NCBI GenBank assembly: GCA_964624825.1
Contig: CAZUYD010000052.1
Location: 1 to 6,259 of the forward strand
Direction: 5' to 3'
Origin: Enorma sp964624825
GTDB taxonomy: Bacteria; Actinomycetota; Coriobacteriia; Coriobacteriales; Coriobacteriaceae
DNA length: 6,259 bases
Position 1 is the first letter of the stretch; every line of letters begins with the position of its first letter. Below the pieces are notes generated by a model. The model did not search any database, had not been told where the DNA came from, and saw nothing but the letters and a program-made list of their open reading frames with translations. Positions 1-6,090 of the stretch are shown piece by piece. A program made the position numbers and the translations under genes.

Positions 1-559
1 TCTGGTCGCCCGTGAAGGCGTGGATGGTGGTCATGATGCCGGAGACGATGGGCGCAAAGTCGTTCAGACCCTTGGCCATCGGGGCGAGGCAGTTCGTGGT
101 GCAGGATGCGGCGGAGATGATGTTGTCCTCGGCAGTGAGCTGCTCATGGTTCACGTTGTAGACGATCGTGGGGAGGTCGTTGCCCGCAGGAGCGGAGATG
201 ACGACCTTCTTGGCGCCCGCGTCGATGTGCGCCTGCGCCTTGGCCTTGGACGTGTAGAAGCCGGTGCACTCGAGCACAACGTCGACACCAAGCTCGCCCC
301 AGGGGAGGTTCTTGGCATCCGCCTCCTTGTAAATGGTGATCTCCTTGCCATCAACGGTAATGGAGTTCTCACCAGCAGTGACTTCGTGATCGCGCGAATA
401 GTTGCCCTGCGTGGAGTCATACTTCAGCAGGTACGCAAGCATATCCGGAGAGGTGAGGTCGTTAATGGCGACGATCTCGGATCCTTCGTGACCGAACATC
501 TGACGGAACGCAAGACGACCGATGCGGCCAAAGCCATTAATCGCAACCTTTACTGCCAT
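1..559 (-). CDS. gap: Glyceraldehyde-3-phosphate dehydrogenase, NAD-dependent, N-terminal part (cut by window edge)
   Basis: This is the cytoplasmic glycolytic enzyme that oxidises and phosphorylates glyceraldehyde 3-phosphate to 1,3-bisphosphoglycerate, reducing NAD+. The first 186 residues are present and the C-terminal part lies outside the window. The Rossmann start is AINGFGRIGR (residues 6-15). Asp34 in AINDLT fits NAD rather than NADP preference. The catalytic motif ASCTTNC has the nucleophile Cys153, and His180 in TTIHAFTGDQ is the catalytic base. The ATG at 559-557 follows AAAGGAG with 6 nt spacing, and the MAVKVAING start is standard for the family. It lies 233 nt downstream of whiA with its own AT-rich leader, so it is probably the first gene of a separate glycolytic unit; pgk and tpiA often follow in actinobacteria but are not visible here. 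The reading frame is intact throughout. Confidence 0.98.
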   Translation of the reverse strand, partial: MAVKVAINGFGRIGRLAFRQMFGHEGSEIVAINDLTSPDMLAYLLKYDSTQGNYSRDHEVTAGENSITVDGKEITIYKEADAKNLPWGELGVDVVLECTGFYTSKAKAQAHIDAGAKKVVISAPAGNDLPTIVYNVNHEQLTAEDNIISAASCTTNCLAPMAKGLNDFAPIVSGIMTTIHAFTGDQ

Positions 560-580
560 GTAAGTCTCCTTTCATAGGCC

Positions 581-620
581 CGACAGACTCTTTGCCTGCC
601 GTTCAGACCCAAAAATGAAC
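581..620 (-). promoter_or_regulatory. Two consecutive hairpins in the gap 5' leader
   Basis: Read on the minus strand, GTTCA (620-616) pairs with TGAAC (605-601). Immediately after, CGGCAG (601-596) pairs with CTGTCG (586-581), with one G-U pair and a 9-nt loop. The second stem ends about 11 nt before the gap Shine-Dalgarno. Neither has a U-tract, so they are not terminators. They may stabilise the 5' end or set translation efficiency of a highly expressed mRNA. The stems are short, so chance pairing is possible. Confidence 0.3.
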
Positions 621-629
621 CACTTACCT

Positions 630-681
630 AATATACCTTTTTTTCCATCCGCTATCCGCGGCATTGACGACTTTTTGACGA
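630..681 (-). promoter_or_regulatory. Candidate gap promoter with 11-bp-phased direct repeats upstream
   Basis: On the minus strand TATATT (635-630) is the best -10 candidate, giving a leader of roughly 60 nt to the gap ATG. At 16-18 bp spacing there is no good -35 (closest CGGATA, 658-653). Just upstream, TCGTCAA occurs twice (681-675 and 670-664) with 4 nt between copies, a period of 11 bp or one helical turn. That arrangement is the usual one for OmpR/PhoB-type response regulators acting next to a weak -35. The promoter assignment is inference; other AT-rich stretches in the region could also serve. Confidence 0.35.
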
Positions 682-695
682 TTCCAACAGTATTA

Positions 696-720
696 AAACG
701 TTTCAATAAATAAAACGTTT
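696..720. promoter_or_regulatory. Paired AAACGTTT palindromes, operator candidate upstream of gap
   Basis: The palindrome AAACGTTT occurs at 696-703 and 713-720, 17 bp centre to centre, inside an AT-rich island (about 690-730) in an otherwise GC-rich window. Perfect 8-bp palindromes with a central CG resemble LacI/CcpA-family half-site arrangements, though neither copy matches the full 14-bp cre consensus. The position upstream of the likely gap promoter suggests carbon-source control. The cognate protein is not in the window. Confidence 0.4.
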
Positions 721-746
721 ATAAAATCGCACACCACGACTTATTT

Positions 747-797
747 TGAAGAAAACAGCTCTCCCGTCATGCTGAAGAAGACAGCTCTCCCGTCATG
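747..797. repeat. Tandem duplication over the whiA 3' end
   Basis: Two 25-bp copies, 747-771 and 773-797, match at 24 of 25 positions (A754 versus G780) with a period of 26 bp. The right-hand copy contains the whiA stop codon (795-793), so the left-hand copy looks like a duplication of the last few bases of whiA plus flanking DNA. The copies are direct, not inverted, so they form no terminator hairpin. I found no convincing intrinsic terminator between whiA and gap. Confidence 0.7.
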
Positions 798-1737
798 CCC
801 GATGTTGCTCTTCGTCAGCTTTGAGGAGCTTTTCGAGTCGAAGCACGCGATGGTATAGCGCCGACTTCGAAACCGGTGGGTCGCACGTCTCACCCAGATC
901 GCGCAGCGATAGATCGGGGTGCGCGAGGCGGAGCTCGCAAAACTCTTCGAGCGCCACCGGCAGGCTGCCGCGCAGACCCCGCGCGTCTAGCTGGGCGATG
1001 AGCTCAAGCTGATGCTGCGCGGCGCCGGCGCTTCTAGTTTGGTTGGCAAGCTCGGCGTTGACCTTGCGGTTCACATCGTTTTTAACCGATTTCATGGCGC
1101 GCGCATCCTCGAAGGTCGCAACGCAACGCGTCGCGCCCGCCACCTCAAGCAGGTCGTGCACATCCTGCGCGCTCTTCACGTAAACTGCATAGACCGACTT
1201 GCGCCGATTCACCCGCGCGTTGATACCCACTTGCTGAATGAGCGCGGCAAGGCGGCGTGCGAACACCTCGCCCTGCACGGCGATCTCTAAATGGAAATCA
1301 CCGCGCGGATCCGCCACGAAGCCGCCCGCGATGAGCGCGCCGCGAATGAACGAGAGCCTGCAGCATGGGCGCGCGACGACGTGCTTCGGAATGCCCTGTA
1401 CGAGCCCGCCGCGCCGGTCGAGCACGCCCAGAAGCACGAGCGCCTTGTCCAATCCGGGTTGATCGGGCAGCGAGATGAGGTAGTTCCGCACCTTATGCAG
1501 CACGGAGCGGCGGACGGTGAACTCTGTCTCAAGCTTCAAGATTTTATGGGTCAGCGCGATCATGGTGCGCGCCACGGCGCCCGTCTCGGTCGCGACCGTT
1601 AGACGATAGCCCCCCTGCCCGGTAATGGAAAGGGTGCCGCACACCCGCACGAGGGCAGCAAGCGTCGCGAGGTTGCAGTACTCGCACGCCGGCTCTTGTC
1701 GTGCGAGCTCATCGCGCACCTCTGCGGTAAACGACAT
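793..1737 (-). CDS. whiA: WhiA, sporulation/cell-division-type DNA-binding regulator
   Basis: WhiA is a DNA-binding protein conserved in Gram-positive bacteria. It controls sporulation-associated division genes in Streptomyces and affects cell division and chromosome segregation in non-sporulating relatives. The product is 314 residues, a normal length. The N-terminal LAGLIDADG-like region starts MSFTAEVRDELA and includes LSFIRGALIAGGFVADP (128-144). A linker with MKSVKNDVNRKVNAE (215-229) leads to the C-terminal helix-turn-helix, with SLRDLGETCDPPVSKSALYH (277-296) as its signature. As in bacterial WhiA generally, the homing-endonuclease fold is expected to lack nuclease activity. The ATG at 1737-1735 follows a doubled purine-rich ribosome site (AGGAGGGAGGG). 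It is the last gene of the femX-uvrC-rapZ unit, and its stop codon lies inside a 26-bp tandem duplication. Confidence 0.96.
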   Translation of the reverse strand: MSFTAEVRDELARQEPACEYCNLATLAALVRVCGTLSITGQGGYRLTVATETGAVARTMIALTHKILKLETEFTVRRSVLHKVRNYLISLPDQPGLDKALVLLGVLDRRGGLVQGIPKHVVARPCCRLSFIRGALIAGGFVADPRGDFHLEIAVQGEVFARRLAALIQQVGINARVNRRKSVYAVYVKSAQDVHDLLEVAGATRCVATFEDARAMKSVKNDVNRKVNAELANQTRSAGAAQHQLELIAQLDARGLRGSLPVALEEFCELRLAHPDLSLRDLGETCDPPVSKSALYHRVLRLEKLLKADEEQHRA

Positions 1738-1755
1738 CTCTTGCCCTCCCTCCTG

Positions 1756-1893
1756 TCACGCCTCGATAACGAAGGCCGGCACCGCGCCTGAAGCCGTCAG
1801 CACCGAGCCGAGCGAGCATCCCCCACCTCGCCCTGCCTCACCGCTGGGCATCGTCAGCAAGCCGGTCGGCGCGCGGAGCCCTGCGATCACCAT
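1756..1893 (-). CDS. 45-codon mini-ORF at the yvcK position, possibly a yvcK remnant or a RapZ tail extension
   Basis: No family is recognised with confidence. The ORF starts MVIAGLRAPTGLL and ends PAFVIEA. It begins 9 nt after the rapZ stop and ends 18 nt before the whiA start, so it fills that gap. It is in the same frame as rapZ: only the rapZ TGA at 1905-1903 separates them. By my count 36 of 45 third positions are G or C, as in real genes here, although GC-rich DNA gives open frames easily. Actinobacteria normally carry yvcK (about 320 codons) here. VIAGLRAPTGLL and GGCSLGSVL loosely echo the YvcK N-terminal VIGGGTG and DDGGSTG motifs, but the likeness is weak. The upstream purines (CGGGGCGCG) make a poor ribosome site. 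It may be a shrunken yvcK, a small coupled peptide, or non-coding. Confidence 0.35.
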   Translation of the reverse strand: MVIAGLRAPTGLLTMPSGEAGRGGGCSLGSVLTASGAVPAFVIEA

Positions 1894-1902
1894 CGCGCCC
1901 CG

Positions 1903-2844
1903 TCAGTGCGCCTCGCCTGTGGCGGTCATGTTCGCTCGCGCGAGGTCGCGATGCGAGATGCTTACATGATACTGTTTGCGCTCGAGATAGTGCCCCGTCG
2001 CCTCGGCGATCGCGACGCTGCGATGCTGCCCTCCCGTGCACCCGATCGCAATCGAGAGCTGCGGCTTTCCCTCGGCAACATACCCGGGCATCACCGCGTT
2101 GAGCAGCTGGTGCCACGCATCTAGAAATTCCTTCGTCTTGGGATGCTCCAACACGAAGTTCGACACCTTCTCATCGAGTCCCGACATGGTGCGCATCTCG
2201 GGATCATAGAACGGATTGGGCAGGAAGCGGACGTCGATCATGATATCCGCCTCGACCGGCATACCGTGCTTGAAGCCGAACGAGAACACCTGCACATCCA
2301 TGAGCTGCTGATCGGTGAGCTCGGAAAACGCAAGCCTCAGTTTGGTGCGCAACGCGGAAGTCTGCAGGCGGCTCGTATCGATGATCATATCGGCATGGGA
2401 GCGCACGCTCTCCAGCTGCATCCGCTCGCGCTGGATCGCGTCGGCTGTGGTCTCGCCCGGCTTGATAAGCGGATGGCGGCGCCGGTTTTCCTTGTAGCGA
2501 CTGATGAGCACCTCGTCGCTCGCCTCGAGGTAGACCACCTTGCACGACATCTCGTGCGCCCGAAGCGTCTCGATGGCATCGAGCAGTTCATCGAAAAGCC
2601 CCTGGCTGCGCAGGTCGCAGGTGACGGCGAGATGCCGCCCGACGCCTGTGTTGATGCCCACGAGCTGCGCGAGCTGCAACGCGAGGCTTGGGGGGAGGTT
2701 GTCGATGCAAAAGTACCCCATATCCTCGAACACGTGCATCGCCTGCGTGCGACCGGAACCACTCATGCCGGTGACGATCACGATGTCGGGAACACGGTCG
2801 GCGAGCTCCGCGGCCGTGATGGCCTGGGGATTGACGTCTTCCAT
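1903..2844 (-). CDS. rapZ: RapZ/YvcJ family nucleotide-binding protein
   Basis: This is a P-loop ATP/GTP-binding protein. In E. coli RapZ is an RNase adaptor tuning glucosamine-6-phosphate synthase through small RNAs; in B. subtilis YvcJ affects competence. The actinobacterial role is less clear. The protein has 313 residues. The Walker A region is GMSGSGRT (26-33), with Arg where most P-loops have Lys, as in other actinobacterial members. It is followed by the family hallmark GYFCIDNLPPSL (43-54) and YLEASDEVLISRYKENRRRH (105-124). The C-terminal half has SFGFKHGMPVEADIMIDVRF (188-207), NPFYD (210-214) and GCTGGQHRSVAIAE (268-281). The ATG at 2844-2842 follows AGGAGG with 7 nt spacing. It lies 145 nt downstream of uvrC, with a possible promoter in that gap. 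Confidence 0.95.
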   Translation of the reverse strand: MEDVNPQAITAAELADRVPDIVIVTGMSGSGRTQAMHVFEDMGYFCIDNLPPSLALQLAQLVGINTGVGRHLAVTCDLRSQGLFDELLDAIETLRAHEMSCKVVYLEASDEVLISRYKENRRRHPLIKPGETTADAIQRERMQLESVRSHADMIIDTSRLQTSALRTKLRLAFSELTDQQLMDVQVFSFGFKHGMPVEADIMIDVRFLPNPFYDPEMRTMSGLDEKVSNFVLEHPKTKEFLDAWHQLLNAVMPGYVAEGKPQLSIAIGCTGGQHRSVAIAEATGHYLERKQYHVSISHRDLARANMTATGEAH

Positions 2845-2883
2845 GCGCGAACCTCCTCACAAGGCGAGCTATCCGTCGTGCAC

Positions 2884-2910
2884 AGTATACCCTCCCCGCG
2901 CACCAGTCAC
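2884..2910 (-). promoter_or_regulatory. Possible internal promoter for rapZ-whiA
   Basis: On the minus strand TATACT (2889-2884) is a good -10, five of six to consensus. GTGACT (2910-2905) could act as -35 but leaves only a 15-bp spacer. Transcription would start near 2877, about 33 nt before the rapZ ATG, and would let rapZ and whiA be expressed separately from femX-uvrC. The weak spacing keeps confidence low. Confidence 0.3.
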
Positions 2911-2927
2911 GGGGCGCCGTATGGCCT

Positions 2928-2949
2928 GCGTCGCTGTAGAAGCAGACGC
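2928..2949 (-). other. Hairpin in the uvrC-rapZ intergenic region
   Basis: GCGTC (2949-2945 on the minus strand) and GCT pair with AGC and GACGC (ending at 2928), with one bulged base and the loop TCTAC. This makes an 8-bp stem about 40 nt past the uvrC stop. There is no U-tract after it, so it is not a classical terminator. It could protect the uvrC 3' end, be a processing site, or be incidental. Confidence 0.3.
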
Positions 2950-2989
2950 GCAGCCCTCTTCTGCAAGGGACATCATGCAGCTCGAATCG

Positions 2990-4999
2990 CTACGCATCGT
3001 GGGCGCGCTCGACATCCCACGCGCGCAGGGTATCGTAGACCTCCTGCGCCACCGCGCGCGGGACTCCCTTCACCGCCGCGATGTCGTCCACGCTTGCCGC
3101 GCGCAGCCGCTTCATGGATCCGAAATGGCGCATGATGGCCTTCTTGCGCACATGCCCCACGCCTTCGACCTCATCGAGCACGCTCGCTGTCATGGCCTTG
3201 TCGCGCAGCTCGCGATGGAAGGTGATCGCGAAACGATGCGCCTCATCACGCACCTGTTTGATAAGGTAGAGCGATGCCGAACCGTTGGGCAGCACGACCG
3301 GCGTGTCGTCCCACGGAACGAACACCTCCTCATCCGCCTTGGCAAGCCCGCACACCGGGATGTCGAGCCCCAGGCCTTCAAGCTGCGTCAACGCCGCGGT
3401 GAGCTGCGGCTTGCCGCCATCGACCACGAGCAGATCAGGCCTGCTGCCGAACCGCTCATCCTCCATGCGCTCCGGCGCATACCGGCGCCCGAGCACCTCC
3501 TGCATGGAGAGGAAATCGTTGGCCTCGCCGGTGACGCTGCGAACCTTGAAGCGCCGGTACTGAGACGTATCGGCCTTGCCATTGGTAAACACGACCATCG
3601 AGGCCACCGTGAAGCGCCCGTGGATGGTCGAGATGTCGAAGCATTCGATGCGCAGGGGCGGCGCGGGCAGGGCGAGCGCGCTCTCAAGCTGCAAGAGCGC
3701 CTGATTGGTGCGGTCATCGGCGTAGCCCGTGCGCATCATGTAGCGCATGAGCGCATGATGGGCGTTGCGCTCGCACATCCCGAGCAGGCGATGCTTCTCC
3801 CCGCGCTGCGGCCGGTGCAGGCGGCAGACGCGCCCGCGCTTCTCGGTAAGCCACCCACCGAGAAGCTCCGCATCGGCAAGCTCGCACGAAACGTTCACCT
3901 CGGACGGAATATCAGACGTCTCATCGTAGTAGCGCTTGATAAACCCCTCGGTCAGCTCCTCCTCGGAGACGTCGAACCCTTTGTCCAAGATGAACTCGCA
4001 GCTTCGCTGCGTGCGGCCATCGCGTACCACGAACACGCACGCGCCGGCAATCGTTTCTTCGCGAAAGAAGCCGATGACGTCGATGTCCACGCGCGATGGA
4101 AATACCACCTGCTGGCGGTCATCCAAGCCGTTGACCACCTCGATCCGACGTTTGAGGCGTCCCGCGCGTTCGAAATCGAGGCTTTGCGCCGCGTCTGCCA
4201 TCTCGGCCGTCAGCTCATCGACTACCTCGCGCCGGCGCCCGGAGAGAAACCTCTCCACCCGACGCACGTTCTGCGCGTATTCCTGCGGCGTGATGGCGCC
4301 TACGCACGCACCCGGACCGCGCCCGACGTGGTAATCGAAGCACGGCCGGCCCTGCTGGGCACAGACCAGGTTGATGATGTCGCCATCACCTTTGTGCGCC
4401 TCGATGAGCCGGCACGTGCGCTTCCACTCCGCGCAGGTGCCGCTGCAGACGGGAATGACCTTGCGGATGGTGTCGATGGTCGCACGCGCCGCGCGGCTGT
4501 CGGTATAGGGACCGAAGTAGCGGGTGCCGGGTTTGTGCTTCTCGCGCGTGTACTTGATGGCCGGGTACACATCGCTTTTGGTGATGGCGATGAAGGGGTA
4601 GCTCTTGTCGTCTTTGAAGTCCACGTTGAAGTACGGCCGGTATTGGCCGATGAGCTCGCGCTCCAAAACCAGCGCCTCGTGCTCGGTTCCGACCACCAGG
4701 TAATCGAAGCTCTCCACGAGCTGCATCATGAGCGGAATCTTCGCGCGATCGTCCGTGAGCGTGACGTACTGGCGCATGCGCGCGCGCAGGTTCTTGGCTT
4801 TGCCCACGTAGATGACTTCGCCCGAGCCGTCTTTCCATAGGTAGCAGCCCGGGTCGGTCGGCACCTGAGCGACCTCGTCCGCAAGGCGGGCAAGATGCTG
4901 ACGCGCAACGTCGGCTGCAGATCGGGGCGCATCCTCGGCCGCGGAGGAACCGCCACCCGACGCATCGCGACCGTCGGGTCCGCTGCCAAAGGTCGTCAT
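2990..4999 (-). CDS. uvrC: Excinuclease ABC subunit C (UvrC)
   Basis: UvrC is the nuclease of nucleotide excision repair: docked on UvrB at a lesion, it cuts the damaged strand on both sides. The product has 669 residues. Residues 1-46 form a low-complexity Gly/Ser/Ala N-terminal extension. The GIY-YIG nuclease domain spans about 47-135 (DPGCYLWKD, IYVGKAKNLRARMRQY). A Cys-rich segment (185-232) follows, then the UVR helical pair (258-292). The RNase H-like nuclease has ECFDIST (Asp455), LLVVDGGK (Asp527) and His588. Tandem helix-hairpin-helix DNA-binding motifs lie at about 605-660. One oddity: the segment that normally carries four iron-sulfur cysteines has Gly228 in place of the third, plus an insertion with extra cysteines. 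The ATG at 4999-4997 is the only plausible start, 15 nt after the femX stop, so the two are probably co-transcribed. Confidence 0.97.
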   Translation of the reverse strand: MTTFGSGPDGRDASGGGSSAAEDAPRSAADVARQHLARLADEVAQVPTDPGCYLWKDGSGEVIYVGKAKNLRARMRQYVTLTDDRAKIPLMMQLVESFDYLVVGTEHEALVLERELIGQYRPYFNVDFKDDKSYPFIAITKSDVYPAIKYTREKHKPGTRYFGPYTDSRAARATIDTIRKVIPVCSGTCAEWKRTCRLIEAHKGDGDIINLVCAQQGRPCFDYHVGRGPGACVGAITPQEYAQNVRRVERFLSGRRREVVDELTAEMADAAQSLDFERAGRLKRRIEVVNGLDDRQQVVFPSRVDIDVIGFFREETIAGACVFVVRDGRTQRSCEFILDKGFDVSEEELTEGFIKRYYDETSDIPSEVNVSCELADAELLGGWLTEKRGRVCRLHRPQRGEKHRLLGMCERNAHHALMRYMMRTGYADDRTNQALLQLESALALPAPPLRIECFDISTIHGRFTVASMVVFTNGKADTSQYRRFKVRSVTGEANDFLSMQEVLGRRYAPERMEDERFGSRPDLLVVDGGKPQLTAALTQLEGLGLDIPVCGLAKADEEVFVPWDDTPVVLPNGSASLYLIKQVRDEAHRFAITFHRELRDKAMTASVLDEVEGVGHVRKKAIMRHFGSMKRLRAASVDDIAAVKGVPRAVAQEVYDTLRAWDVERAHDA

Positions 5000-5014
5000 T
5001 ATGTCCAGCCCACC

Positions 5015-5986
5015 CTACTTGAAAAGACGGCGGTAGAGTGCGAGCGCGCGCTCCCACACACCGTAGAGCGGGTTTAAAGGACGGTCAAAGGTGCCGATCC
5101 AGTAAGTCGGCTCGTCCACAAAGAGCAGCTTAAAGGTGCTTACGCCATCGTTGAGCAAACCGTTCAGGTCATAGAGGGATGCCCCCGCCTCTTTCGCGGC
5201 GCAGATGGCTTTCCACTTGAGCAGGTAGTTCGCACGAAGTCGCTTGCCCTCGTCGGTTACACCGCCCCAAAGCTCGAAGGCACAGCCGCTCGTCGTGATA
5301 TTCCATAGAAACGCAAGCGGCCGCCCCTCGATTTCGGCGATGAAAACCTGGTTGATATCTGCACAGGAGGAGAAAGCCGTGCGATAGTAATCATCTTCAT
5401 GCAGGAAAAAATCATCGACCTCAGCGGTGTGATGATAGATGCCCAACAGTGCGTCGAGATCCGCCTCGGTCACAGAGCGCACTTCAACGCCCGAGCGCGC
5501 TGCCTTACGGATGTACTGTCGCGCCTTCTTCGAATGCAAGCCAGTCATAATCGCATCCTCGGTGGGCGCAAGGTCAATCACGGCCGTACGCGCAAGCACG
5601 ATCTGGCTTGAAGGTTTCCAAGCCTTGCCAAGCGAAACCTCGCCTGCCGCAAGCGCCGGGTCGATCTTGAGCGACACGGCCGAAACGTTCTCCTTGCACC
5701 AAGTGGCAACGTCATCCGCGACGCTCGGAACATCTGCGGGACGATCGGCTACGGGACCGCGAGGAGCATAACAGATGTGCCCAAACGGCCAAGGGAGCTT
5801 TCGTACGAGCACCTGGCAGGCTCCGGCAAAGACGCCGTCGTGCTCGACCACGATACGACGCGCTGTCCAAGAACCCGTCTGCTCCTTGAGCGCACCCCAA
5901 CCCCATGCCTGCATTGGGTGCCCGCCGTGGGCGCCGATGAGCCCATCCCACTCCGCAGCGTCAACAACCTCGCGAAACACGACCAT
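5015..5986 (-). CDS. femX: FemAB/FemX-family aminoacyl-tRNA-dependent peptidoglycan transferase
   Basis: Fem-type enzymes transfer an amino acid from aminoacyl-tRNA to the stem peptide of a peptidoglycan precursor, building the interpeptide bridge on the cytoplasmic side. The product has 323 residues, near the length of Weissella FemX, with two GNAT-like domains. The first carries HPMQAWGWGALKEQTG (23-38). The domain junction has LHSKKARQYIRKAARSGVEV (150-169), the family's basic motif. Domain 2 has FELWGGVTDEGKRLRANYLL (237-256) and LYDLNGLLNDGVSTFKLLF (271-289). No signal peptide, membrane segment or long coiled-coil arm is seen. The ATG at 5986-5984 is preferred because GGGAGAGG precedes it by about 7 nt and MVVFREV begins the domain. 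The ATG at 6040 would add 18 unconserved residues and lie upstream of the likely transcription start. The amino acid used cannot be read from sequence. A divergent, atypical tRNA gene begins 104 nt upstream. Confidence 0.9.
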   Translation of the reverse strand: MVVFREVVDAAEWDGLIGAHGGHPMQAWGWGALKEQTGSWTARRIVVEHDGVFAGACQVLVRKLPWPFGHICYAPRGPVADRPADVPSVADDVATWCKENVSAVSLKIDPALAAGEVSLGKAWKPSSQIVLARTAVIDLAPTEDAIMTGLHSKKARQYIRKAARSGVEVRSVTEADLDALLGIYHHTAEVDDFFLHEDDYYRTAFSSCADINQVFIAEIEGRPLAFLWNITTSGCAFELWGGVTDEGKRLRANYLLKWKAICAAKEAGASLYDLNGLLNDGVSTFKLLFVDEPTYWIGTFDRPLNPLYGVWERALALYRRLFK

Positions 5987-6028
5987 TCGCTCGCCTCTCC
6001 CAGTAGGCACCGCCTCTTCTGTCGGTCT

Positions 6029-6059
6029 ACTGTAGCACATGCAACCTAGCTTGCATCAA
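6029..6059 (-). promoter_or_regulatory. Candidate promoter of femX-uvrC unit (extended -10)
   Basis: On the minus strand an extended -10, TGCTACAGT, covers 6037-6029. TTGATG (6059-6054) is the best -35, with a long 19-bp spacer that an extended -10 can tolerate. Initiation near 6022 would give a leader of about 36 nt containing the femX ribosome site. It overlaps the divergent tRNA promoter, so the two may compete or be co-controlled. Confidence 0.4.
6039..6056. promoter_or_regulatory. Inverted repeat between divergent femX and tRNA promoters
   Basis: ATGCAACCTAGCTTGCAT is an 18-bp dyad, symmetric except for one C/C pair (6045 and 6050). Its right arm TTGCAT coincides with the tRNA -35 and the whole dyad lies in the femX -35/-10 spacer. 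A dimeric regulator bound here could govern both genes at once. No cognate regulator is visible. Confidence 0.4.
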
Positions 6060-6078
6060 TACGCCATATAGCTATAAT
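6051..6078 (+). promoter_or_regulatory. Promoter of the tRNA-like gene
   Basis: A consensus -10, TATAAT (6073-6078), lies 12 nt before the mature tRNA 5' end. A weak -35, TTGCAT (6051-6056), sits at a 16-bp spacing. Initiation near 6085 leaves a very short leader, as is common for single tRNA genes. The presence of a perfect -10 argues that the gene is transcribed rather than dead. Confidence 0.65.
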
Positions 6079-6090
6079 GGGAAGGCACTT

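Noticed and set aside
20..577. A 185-codon plus-strand open frame opposite gap
   Set aside because: It mirrors the well-supported GAPDH frame with catalytic residues in place, and has no family features of its own.
648..664. A CCGC/GCGG inverted repeat as a whiA terminator
   Set aside because: The stem is only 4 bp and is followed on the minus strand by an A-run rather than a U-tract.
2143..3135. A 330-codon plus-strand frame opposite rapZ and the uvrC end
   Set aside because: It spans the uvrC-rapZ gap antisense to both genes, with an Arg/His/Ala-rich composition typical of a shadow frame.
2540..4840. A 766-codon plus-strand open frame opposite uvrC and rapZ
   Set aside because: It runs antisense to two clearly recognised genes. 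Its translation has no recognisable motif, and long antisense frames are expected opposite GC-rich coding DNA.
5987..6040. An upstream ATG for femX at 6040 adding 18 residues
   Set aside because: The added residues do not look like the family N-terminus, the start would lie upstream of the likely transcription start, and the ATG at 5986 has a good ribosome site.
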